6,028 bases of DNA from assembly GCA_947463105.1 (NCBI GenBank), contig CANHSD010000169.1, positions 1 to 6,028 of the forward strand. Direction: 5' to 3'. Of this stretch, positions 1 through 6,028 are shown in pieces. Every line of letters begins with the position of its first letter. Within the stretch, counting starts at the first letter, position 1. The notes under the pieces were generated by a model that saw only the letters and a program-made list of their open reading frames with translations, ran no database searches and had not been told where the DNA came from. The stretch comes from Chitinophagaceae bacterium. Its GTDB lineage: Bacteria; Bacteroidota; Bacteroidia; Chitinophagales; Chitinophagaceae. The translations under genes and the position numbers were made by a program.

Positions 1-865
1 TATAAGACCTTAAATACATGAACATGATATCAGACATTCTAGGAAAAAAGCTTGTGAAATTCGATCTGATATAGGTTTTATAATACGGATTTTCATTACC
101 TATTACATTTTCATAGGCTACTTTGGCAGTTTCATTTTCTGATCCAATTAAGGCGGCTTCATTGCCCATAACATCTCTTACTTCGGCATCTGCCAATGAT
201 CCTAAATTTCTTCTGCATCTTAATGCAATCTTTAATCGAAGTGTGTTGGCAAATTTTACCCAATTTTGCAATTGTGTACCGGATGTTCCATATACAACAT
301 CATACGCCAGCCTATCTTTTGTGCTACTCACATTGATGGTGGTACTGGCAGTTTTTAACATCTTCAATATTTTGACATAAGCAGAATCTTCTGAATCAAA
401 ATTTATTTCAGTGAGGTAATTGGTGTTATTTGCTTCAGTTAGTGGGATTGAGCCAAAATATCCTGTGAGAATTGAATAAACATACGCTTTCCAAATTCTT
501 GCAATTTGAACCCTGTTTGCATAAAGAGGATCTTTGCCAAATTGTGTTTCAATTTGGGTTAAATTCTGCAAAATAGTTACATAAAAGTTTTGCCAGACTC
601 CTTGATCAGCGTTGGCATATCTGCCAACAGCGGATCCAAAATTGGCAATTTCCCACATATTGACATTGATGCCGTTATTAAGTCCGGTTGCCCCTACCCA
701 ATCCCCTGTTCTTTTAACTGAAACGGCTAACAAAGCTTCAGGTGTAGCATTGATAAATTGTGTAGGGTCTGTATTTAATTCTTCAAATTTTTTTGTGCAA
801 GAAGACAAACCAATGGTGACAAGCACCACAACAAGTAAATATATTCTCCTATTCATTTTTATCAT
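1..865 (-). CDS. SusD/RagB-family nutrient-binding outer-membrane lipoprotein, 3' end cut by window
   Basis: This is the surface lipoprotein partner of the SusC channel; in the family, SusD caps the barrel and captures substrate before TonB-driven import. Reading back from 865 gives 288 codons without a stop, and the gene runs out of the window at base 1. Known SusD-like proteins have roughly 450-550 residues, so about the N-terminal half is present. The N-terminus is a lipoprotein signal: MNRR, a hydrophobic run, then the lipobox LSSC with the acylated Cys at residue 23. Next comes KFEELNTDP followed by TPEALL, the usual opening of the SusD-like 'nutrient-binding lipoprotein' subfamily. Later visible segments are IWKAYVYSILTGYFGSIPL and NWVKFANTLRLKIALR, typical helical TPR-like elements of the fold. 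A second ATG at 856, three codons in, gives a standard 20-residue signal and is equally plausible; neither start has a clear Shine-Dalgarno. The gene starts 13 bases after the susC stop, so the two are almost certainly cotranscribed. The substrate is unknown. Confidence 0.95.
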   Translation of the reverse strand, partial: MIKMNRRIYLLVVVLVTIGLSSCTKKFEELNTDPTQFINATPEALLAVSVKRTGDWVGATGLNNGINVNMWEIANFGSAVGRYANADQGVWQNFYVTILQNLTQIETQFGKDPLYANRVQIARIWKAYVYSILTGYFGSIPLTEANNTNYLTEINFDSEDSAYVKILKMLKTASTTINVSSTKDRLAYDVVYGTSGTQLQNWVKFANTLRLKIALRCRRNLGSLADAEVRDVMGNEAALIGSENETAKVAYENVIGNENPYYKTYIRSNFTSFFPRMSDIMFMYLRSY

Positions 866-875
866 TTTAAATGAT
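861..875. repeat. Short AT-rich palindrome at the susC-susD junction
   Basis: ATCATTT-T-AAATGAT is a perfect inverted repeat with 7-base arms around a single central T. It lies between the susC stop (879-881) and the susD-like start, and it includes the outer candidate ATG at 865-863. In RNA it could only fold with a shortened stem of about 6 A/U-rich pairs, so it is too weak for a terminator. It might slightly affect access to the susD start, or be chance. Confidence 0.3.
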
Positions 876-878
876 TGA

Positions 879-3800
879 CTAGAAACTTAATTTAATAGAA
901 GCACCAAAAGTTGCAAACGGAAAAGATCCACCAGATTCAATACCCATGGTTCCATTTCCTGCCCCTGTTACAGATTCAGGATCTATACCAAGTGGAGTTG
1001 CCTGGAAAATCTGCCATACATTTCTGCCGGTTAATGCTACATATGTGCCTTTTACAAAACTCTTTTTCCCAAAAAAGTTTTTATTGAACATATAACCCAA
1101 TATTATTTCACTGATCCTAACTGAAGTAGCATCAAAAGTAATTGCAGGCACATTGCTTATAACGTTATCACTGGCGTATGTTGTTGGACTTATCCAACCC
1201 ATAAATTTATCACCAACCATCAAATTTCCCTTGGCATCGGTTAAAAGAACTCCTCCTGGGCCAGTTCTGGGTATGTAGGCGTTGACATATACAGCACCTT
1301 TAATTCGGTTTGAATCTGCATAACGGGTTACGGTAGTGCCAACAGTCTGGCCTATATTTCTTCTTTCATTATCATTTTCACCTAAAATAAAATTGCTCAA
1401 TAAAAACGCGTCTCTCCCTTCAAGCGAGGTTAAGGTGTTTCCCTGAAAGACTGCTCGCCCATAAGATTCAGAAAATATTACACCACCCATTTTAACAGTA
1501 GCTGTAATCTGGAGACTAAAGCCTTTGTATGAAAATGAGTTTGAAATCCCTCCAATCCAATCGGGGCGTGGATTACCAGTAATCTGGTTGGGATTAATGA
1601 TATCTCTACCAGTTGCAGCAGCAACAAGCGTGGTATCACCAATTTTATATGGTACACTTCCTAAATGAATGCCAAAGGGTTGACCTACCATGGCATTAAC
1701 AGAGACGGCTAACCTGCCGCCCAATTGAATCCTGCTTACATTGGGTAATATAGAAATTACTTCGTTTACATTTCTGGAAAAATTCAATCCCGCTTTCCAG
1801 GAAAAATTTTTCTTCTGTATGATTTTTGCATTTGCACTTAGCTCAAACCCTTTATTTTGTATTTCTCCAGCATTGATTATTCTATTGTTAAACCCAGTTT
1901 CCCATGGCGTCTGTACATTGACTATTTGATTGATGGTATTATTGCTATAATAGGTTGCACTAAAATCAATCCTATTTTTAAATAAAGCCAACTCTAAACC
2001 GATTTCCCTTGAAATTTGCTGCTCAGGCTTTAAACCAGGATTCTTCAGTTGATTGGTATAGGCTAGTAATGGACTTCCCAAAAACAAGCCCAATGTACTA
2101 TAGGTATTGATCAATTGATACGGATTGGTACTGTTACCAACTCTGGCATAGTTAACCCTTAATTTACCTGATGATATAAAATTTTTATTTTTTATAAACT
2201 GCGAAAAGTTTACGTTGGCACCTATTCCCGGGTAAAAGAAAGTATTGTTACTCAAAGGCAAGGTAGACGACCATTCCTGTCTTCCAGAAACATCCAGGTA
2301 TAAAAAGTCCTTATACCCAATGGTTGATTTTACATAAGCAGACTGTTGCCTTGATCTTGTTAAAGATTCTGATGCAGTAGGTACAGAATTAGCGTTACCA
2401 ATACTTGGCATATTATGAACCAGCAGGGCACTAATTGATGCTGACCTGGCCAATACATTTATATCGTTTACACTAAATCCTGCTAAAGCATCCAAACTAA
2501 AATCATCGCCCAACCTTTTTGTATACATCGCCAATGATTCATAAAACATGTTGTTTTGTCGGGACAATAAATTAGAATAGCTGCCCAATGGAACCAGTCT
2601 TCCTCCAAGCTCTTTATGTACATAGTTGTCCACCGTGGACATGTCGGCTACGATCTGGTTCCTCAGTTTTAAACCTGTTGCAATATTTACAGTGGCAACA
2701 ACTGCTCCATTGATTGCACTGCGGGTATCTTCATTCGAATTGGCATAAATAGACCAATATGGATTTTCAGTATTGTTCACTTGATTGGTAACAGGAGAAT
2801 TGCCAAATTCGTCTCTATATGGCAGAAAAGCATCTAACCTTGTGCTTCTCCCCATATATACATAGGTGGCTAAGGGGTTTCCTGGATCCAAATTTTTAAC
2901 CATTCGGTTTTTTGTATTCCAATGGGTATAATTAACCCTTGATTCAACCTTCAAAATTTTACCTACATTTCTGGTAGCAGCAATAGAAAGGTTATGTTTC
3001 TTTACAAGGTTTACGTTGGGGACAACATCATTTCCATTTGTAAACCCATACGATAACCTAAATGCGGAATTGGCATCAGACTTGCTTATGGATAAATTCG
3101 ATGACGTTGTGAGCCCCGTCTGATAAAGATCACTCACATTGGCTGATTGGGGAACATATCCTTCGGGTATAGGTACTCCACTGAAAGAATTATAGGGCTG
3201 GCCCAACATGGGTGCACCCCAGCTTTGGTTGAAACTACCCATGTTAACAGCCCCGTTGTTCTTATTGATTGTATTGCCATTGTTCTGGGCCAATCGCATA
3301 CCAGTTCCTTCTCCATACACATTTTGGTAATCTGGAAAAGCAGTTACCTTATACCCTTGTACGCTTTGATTAAAATCAATACCCAGGGTTCCGTCTCCAC
3401 CAGGTTTCCCTTTCTTCAACGTTATCAAAATAGCTCCATTTGCTGCTTTGGCACCATACAATGCAGCACCATTGGGACCCTTCAACACTGTGATGGATTC
3501 TATATCGTCTGGATTGATATTGGAAATGGGGTTACCATAGTCAAGATTACCAGCTGTTCCAATCGGGTTCTCAACAGGTACACCATCAATTACCATTAAC
3601 GGCTGATTATTGCCAGAAAATGAATTATCCCCTCGCAAAGTGAGCCTTACGCTGGAACCAGGCTGTCCAGTGCCTGTTACCTGCAATCCAGCTACTTTAC
3701 CGGTTAATCCGTTTAAAAAATTCAAGTCCCTTGCTTCTGTAAGCGTCGTTGGATCTACAGTTTGAGAAGCATAAGTTACAGCCCTTTGTTTCTGGGTAAC

Positions 3801-4136
3801 ACCTAAGGCGGCAACAACGACCACATCAGCCAATTTTTCTTGACTGGGGATTAGTTTTACGTTTATTTCTGAGCGCTTGGCTATTAAGATTTCCTGTGTT
3901 GTAAATCCTACAAAAGAAAAAACAAGGACTCCCTTTTCAACATCCAATACGTTAATCTGATATAGGCCGTTTGCTTTTGATAAAACCTTGTTGCTGGGAT
4001 TAGCCTTTACAGATATTACTGCCCCAACCAATGGCACTCCTTCGGCATCAACTATTGTTCCTTTTACCTGTTTCGTCTGGGCATAGATCTGAGCAGATGT
4101 ACATAACATCAGTACCAACATCATTAATTTACTCAT
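879..4136 (-). CDS. SusC/RagA-family TonB-linked outer-membrane transporter
   Basis: Complete 1085-residue TonB-dependent channel that imports a nutrient across the outer membrane together with its SusD partner. Residues 1-19 are a signal peptide with a likely cut after QIYA. Residues about 23-97 form a carboxypeptidase-regulatory-like beta-sandwich (VKGTIVDAEGVPLVGA, then VLVFSFVGFTTQEI). ADVVVVAALG at 103-112 is the usual entry to the plug. The plug, about 115-245, contains LNGLTGKVAGLQV, LMVIDGVPVENP and DDIESITVLKGPNGAALYG followed by ANGAILITLKKG, all SusC/RagA hallmarks. The rest is the barrel, with GLKPEQQISREIGLELALF near 701, a GEIQNKGFEL segment near 757, and a C-terminal strand ending in Phe (IKLSF). 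Length is normal for the family (about 1000-1100). No STN domain precedes the beta-sandwich, arguing against direct FecR/ECF-sigma signalling. ATG 4136 is the only plausible start: an in-frame TAA lies at 4178-4176 with no ATG between. It ends in TAG. The substrate cannot be read from the sequence. Confidence 0.97.
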   Translation of the reverse strand: MSKLMMLVLMLCTSAQIYAQTKQVKGTIVDAEGVPLVGAVISVKANPSNKVLSKANGLYQINVLDVEKGVLVFSFVGFTTQEILIAKRSEINVKLIPSQEKLADVVVVAALGVTQKQRAVTYASQTVDPTTLTEARDLNFLNGLTGKVAGLQVTGTGQPGSSVRLTLRGDNSFSGNNQPLMVIDGVPVENPIGTAGNLDYGNPISNINPDDIESITVLKGPNGAALYGAKAANGAILITLKKGKPGGDGTLGIDFNQSVQGYKVTAFPDYQNVYGEGTGMRLAQNNGNTINKNNGAVNMGSFNQSWGAPMLGQPYNSFSGVPIPEGYVPQSANVSDLYQTGLTTSSNLSISKSDANSAFRLSYGFTNGNDVVPNVNLVKKHNLSIAATRNVGKILKVESRVNYTHWNTKNRMVKNLDPGNPLATYVYMGRSTRLDAFLPYRDEFGNSPVTNQVNNTENPYWSIYANSNEDTRSAINGAVVATVNIATGLKLRNQIVADMSTVDNYVHKELGGRLVPLGSYSNLLSRQNNMFYESLAMYTKRLGDDFSLDALAGFSVNDINVLARSASISALLVHNMPSIGNANSVPTASESLTRSRQQSAYVKSTIGYKDFLYLDVSGRQEWSSTLPLSNNTFFYPGIGANVNFSQFIKNKNFISSGKLRVNYARVGNSTNPYQLINTYSTLGLFLGSPLLAYTNQLKNPGLKPEQQISREIGLELALFKNRIDFSATYYSNNTINQIVNVQTPWETGFNNRIINAGEIQNKGFELSANAKIIQKKNFSWKAGLNFSRNVNEVISILPNVSRIQLGGRLAVSVNAMVGQPFGIHLGSVPYKIGDTTLVAAATGRDIINPNQITGNPRPDWIGGISNSFSYKGFSLQITATVKMGGVIFSESYGRAVFQGNTLTSLEGRDAFLLSNFILGENDNERRNIGQTVGTTVTRYADSNRIKGAVYVNAYIPRTGPGGVLLTDAKGNLMVGDKFMGWISPTTYASDNVISNVPAITFDATSVRISEIILGYMFNKNFFGKKSFVKGTYVALTGRNVWQIFQATPLGIDPESVTGAGNGTMGIESGGSFPFATFGASIKLSF

Positions 4137-4152
4137 ACAGCTAGCAATTTGG

Positions 4153-4202
4153 TTGTTAATACTACAATTTAATGTTTACCACATTAATAAAAGAGTTAAC
4201 AA
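4153..4202. repeat. Two nested, nearly concentric inverted repeats upstream of susC
   Basis: The inner dyad is TTAATGT-TTACC-ACATTAA at 4169-4187: perfect 7-base arms with a 5-base centre. The outer pair is TTGTTAA at 4153-4159 and TTAACAA at 4196-4202, again perfect over 7 bases. The two centres lie at 4178 and 4177.5, so they share an axis within half a base. Together they cover the weak promoter candidate, which fits an operator; if transcribed they could form an interrupted stem. The bases are seen directly; the function is inferred, and AT-rich DNA yields such arms by chance fairly often. Confidence 0.4.
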
Positions 4203-4203
4203 A
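4171..4203 (-). promoter_or_regulatory. Weak candidate Bacteroidota-type promoter for susC
   Basis: On the minus strand TTTG (4203-4200) is followed after 21 bases by TAAACATT (4178-4171). The Bacteroides primary-sigma consensus is TTTG near -33 and TAnnTTTG near -7, so the upstream element matches exactly while the downstream one keeps the leading TA but little of TTTG. A start near 4165 would give a leader of about 30 bases. An alternative -7 is TTGATTTG at 4207-4200. Such matches are easy to find by chance in AT-rich DNA. Confidence 0.22.
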
Positions 4204-4277
4204 TCAACTAATAGGTAAATTAATTAAACATTCTACTGAAATATGCATGATAATGTCATAAGTATCAGCTTCTTTTA

Positions 4278-6028
4278 TTATTGTCCTATAATTTCTGCGT
4301 AAGTCTTTTCAAAATCCTCTCCGTAATTTTTTGTGTATTCTTTCATGTAATTTAAATAGGTCTCTTTTGATAGCCCATGCCTACCTAGAATGATCAAGGA
4401 GCGGCATTTTAGTTCAAGCGCCTCCTCGTTCATTTGATCAAATTGAAAAATACAATTGGCCAACTTTAAAATAAAATCAGGCTCAGACTGCAATCTGGCT
4501 GTTGAAGTATAGGAAAGGATGGTGCCAATTACAAAATCACTCACATTGGCCTTGGTATCATCCAACCAAGAATATTGGGCCTCTCTTAAAAAAGCACCCC
4601 TGTTTAAGAGATTCAACAATTCGCTCACATAATGCTTGTCAATATCTCTTGGCTTCTGCTCGGCAAGCAGTAAAAAATATTGATAATCAAGATGAATAGA
4701 ATTATTGAGAATCTCAAAACGCCATTTCCCTGTTTCTTTGGAAATGTGGGTAACCCCTGTTTTTTCGAGAATTGATTTAAGTTTGACAATATTAACTGAA
4801 AAATTGTTTCTGGCATCTTTTATTGGCTTGTCAACCCAAATGGTTTCATAAAGTTTATCCGAAGAAATGCCTTTTCCATCTCTAAACGTGTTGATAAGGA
4901 TCAATAAAAATATCTCCTTGAGGAGGGGAGTAAACTGACGGGTGATATCGTTTCCTTCCTTATCAATCACTTCAAAATGACCAAAAAGAAAAATAGAAGA
5001 AGATGTATTTGCATTTTCGTACAATGCATGACGTGACAAGCTGTCTTCAGCTGCCAATGATTGAGAAGCCGGTTGAGATGGTACAACAGGGAATTGCATG
5101 TCGCTAACTGGCTGCAAAGGTTGTTTTCGTCTATTGCGCAAAGCATAAATTAATATGATCAATAAGATTGATGCAAATAGGATTGAAAATAAATAAACCA
5201 TCGACTTATCGCTGGCATTGACTGGTTGAGTCACAATTAGCCTGTTGGGTGGAAAGTCAATCGTAAAAATCTTTACGCTGGTTGGTTTATTGGTGACACT
5301 CTCCAAAGTTACTGCTACCAATTTTTTACTTGAAGGGCAATAATATAAATCTGCAAAAGATTCAATATCATGGAAAGCATATGGAATGCTGTCTCCCAAA
5401 AACTCATAATCAGGTGAACTCAGGGAACCCCGAATCAACTGCAGATGCGAATTGAACCGGTCATTCGGAAAAATTAAGCCATAAAATTGATTCTCTTTAC
5501 TATTGATAATCAGGCTATTGGCAAAGCAAAATTCTTTTTCTGGTTGTTTAAAATGATAAATGTGCTTGAACGAACGTCCAGCAACACTGTAAGCCATTAG
5601 CTCAAAATTATAGGTAGGATTTACAGTCTGATGCCCCGTTTTACTCCCATATCCTCCGATGATGTAAGCAGTATCGGCGTCAGCATTGGTGCCCAAAGCC
5701 GAGAGATAACGGGGCATGAAAAAATCACCCTTGGTTTGAAGGACTTCCCATGTATTATGCCGAAAACTGAAGCGCTGAACAAGATTTTTATATTTCAATT
5801 GTCCATATCCACCTATAATATAAAGAGCGCTATCAAAAGGTGAGATAAATTTATTGGCCTGCCAAAACTCTGTAAGCTTAGGCTTTGCGGAGAAGTTTAA
5901 ACTCCATGCGTTTTCTGTTGCATCATAGGTTGATACGGTTTTTTCATCTATAAAATAATTATGCAGCCTATTAGAATTGTCATCGTAAATGGACTGGTTG
6001 CCGGCAGGCAAAGCCTTCCGGCTTTTAA
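4278..6028 (-). CDS. Membrane-bound Kelch-propeller regulator with SARP-like winged helix and BTAD domain, 5' end outside window
   Basis: Probable one-component transcription regulator spanning the inner membrane. The frame stays open to base 6028 (codons for KSRKA precede TTG 6011), so TTG 6011 is not a credible start and 582 residues are a C-terminal part. Counting from TTG 6011: residues 1-255 carry Kelch-like blades, clearest in SALYIIGGYG (61-70) and DTAYIIGGYG (113-122), the first followed by spaced aromatics and a Trp. Residues 271-291 are one transmembrane helix followed by RNRRK, placing the propeller outside and the C-terminus in the cytoplasm. Residues 297-335 are a Pro/Gln/Ser-rich linker. 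Residues 340-436 match a winged helix (FLFGHFEVID, TPLLKEIFLLIL, KLYETIW, then ARNNFSVNIVKLKSILE as probable recognition helix). Residues 440-577 resemble BTAD, with LLNRGAFLREAQYSWLDD and TPR-like helices. No kinase or receiver domain is seen in this part. It lies 141 bases upstream of susC in the same direction, so control of susCD is inferred. The domain calls are by eye. Confidence 0.88.
   Translation of the reverse strand, partial: KSRKALPAGNQSIYDDNSNRLHNYFIDEKTVSTYDATENAWSLNFSAKPKLTEFWQANKFISPFDSALYIIGGYGQLKYKNLVQRFSFRHNTWEVLQTKGDFFMPRYLSALGTNADADTAYIIGGYGSKTGHQTVNPTYNFELMAYSVAGRSFKHIYHFKQPEKEFCFANSLIINSKENQFYGLIFPNDRFNSHLQLIRGSLSSPDYEFLGDSIPYAFHDIESFADLYYCPSSKKLVAVTLESVTNKPTSVKIFTIDFPPNRLIVTQPVNASDKSMVYLFSILFASILLIILIYALRNRRKQPLQPVSDMQFPVVPSQPASQSLAAEDSLSRHALYENANTSSSIFLFGHFEVIDKEGNDITRQFTPLLKEIFLLILINTFRDGKGISSDKLYETIWVDKPIKDARNNFSVNIVKLKSILEKTGVTHISKETGKWRFEILNNSIHLDYQYFLLLAEQKPRDIDKHYVSELLNLLNRGAFLREAQYSWLDDTKANVSDFVIGTILSYTSTARLQSEPDFILKLANCIFQFDQMNEEALELKCRSLIILGRHGLSKETYLNYMKEYTKNYGEDFEKTYAEIIGQ
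6000..6022. repeat. GC-rich hairpin inside the regulator coding region
   Basis: On the plus strand GCCGGCAGGC (6000-6009), a loop AAA, and GCCTTCCGGC (6013-6022) form a 10-base stem with one mismatch, followed by TTTTAA. It stands out as GC-rich against AT-rich surroundings. It has the shape of an intrinsic terminator on the plus strand, but lies within the open minus-strand frame, where it encodes GKSRKALPAG-like residues around TTG 6011 (KALPAG is certain). No plus-strand gene leads into it. Confidence 0.4.

Larger units (their letters stand above)
4137..4277 (-). promoter_or_regulatory. Intergenic control region between the regulator and susC
   Basis: This 141-base gap is the only sizeable non-coding stretch in the window and is very AT-rich, with blocks such as TTAATTAA. 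It must hold whatever promoter and operator serve susCD unless the operon is read through from the regulator. No GC-rich hairpin with a T tract follows the regulator stop, so readthrough is possible. No Shine-Dalgarno is evident before the susC ATG (upstream bases AAATTGCTAGCTGT), as is common in Bacteroidota. That it regulates susC is inferred from position. Confidence 0.6.

Noticed and set aside
123..380. 85-codon plus-strand open frame with a hydrophobic C-terminus
   Set aside because: It is antisense to the SusD-like gene, whose frame is uninterrupted and recognisable. The frame opens with a non-ATG codon, and the hydrophobic stretch is a by-product of the opposite strand.
612..878. 88-codon plus-strand open frame ending near the susC stop
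   Set aside because: It is antisense to the SusD-like N-terminus; its hydrophobic end mirrors the lipoprotein signal region.
3147..3599. 150-codon open frame on the plus strand inside susC
   Set aside because: It is wholly antisense to the SusC plug and early barrel, which match the family closely. Its translation has no recognisable domain and no ribosome binding site was apparent.
879..4136. Frameshift or degradation in the SusC-like gene
   Set aside because: The frame is intact from signal peptide to terminal Phe, with plug and barrel motifs in the normal order and a normal length.
4240..4277. Terminator after the regulator stop
   Set aside because: Only 4-5 base AT-rich repeats are present (for example ATGA/TCAT at 4247-4259), with no GC stem or T tract.
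6000..6028. Intrinsic terminator for a plus-strand gene
   Set aside because: The shape fits, but there is no credible plus-strand coding sequence upstream and the site lies inside the regulator frame, so it is listed only as a hairpin.

Overview
The window looks like a piece of a Bacteroidota chromosome. The DNA is AT-rich, ribosome binding sites are weak or absent, and a SusC/RagA TonB-linked outer-membrane channel is followed at once by a SusD/RagB lipoprotein, a pairing characteristic of that phylum. The sequence alone does not fix genus or family. All three genes lie on the minus strand and read right to left; no plus-strand gene, RNA gene, mobile element or CRISPR array is supported.

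Layout in transcription order. (1) 6028-4278: the 3' portion of a large membrane protein whose 5' end is outside the window. It has Kelch-type beta-propeller repeats, one transmembrane helix, a Pro/Gln/Ser-rich linker, and a cytoplasmic winged helix followed by a helical domain resembling the BTAD domain of SARP-type activators. It reads as a membrane-bound one-component transcription regulator. (2) 4277-4137: a 141-base intergenic gap, very AT-rich, with two almost concentric perfect inverted repeats and a weak promoter candidate. (3) 4136-879: a complete 1085-residue SusC-like transporter. (4) 865-1: the first 288 codons of a SusD-like lipoprotein, starting 13 bases after the susC stop and cut by the window edge.

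Inferred working model: the SusC barrel and SusD lid form one TonB-powered nutrient importer encoded as one transcription unit. The upstream protein would sense a signal outside the cytoplasm through its propeller and control that unit through its DNA-binding domain. The SusC protein lacks the N-terminal STN domain used for FecR/ECF-sigma signalling, so a separate dedicated regulator is plausible. No degradative enzyme is visible, so the substrate cannot be named.

The main point of interest is the Kelch-TM-winged helix-BTAD architecture next to a susCD pair, which differs from the better known hybrid two-component, SusR-like and ECF-sigma/anti-sigma regulators of such loci.
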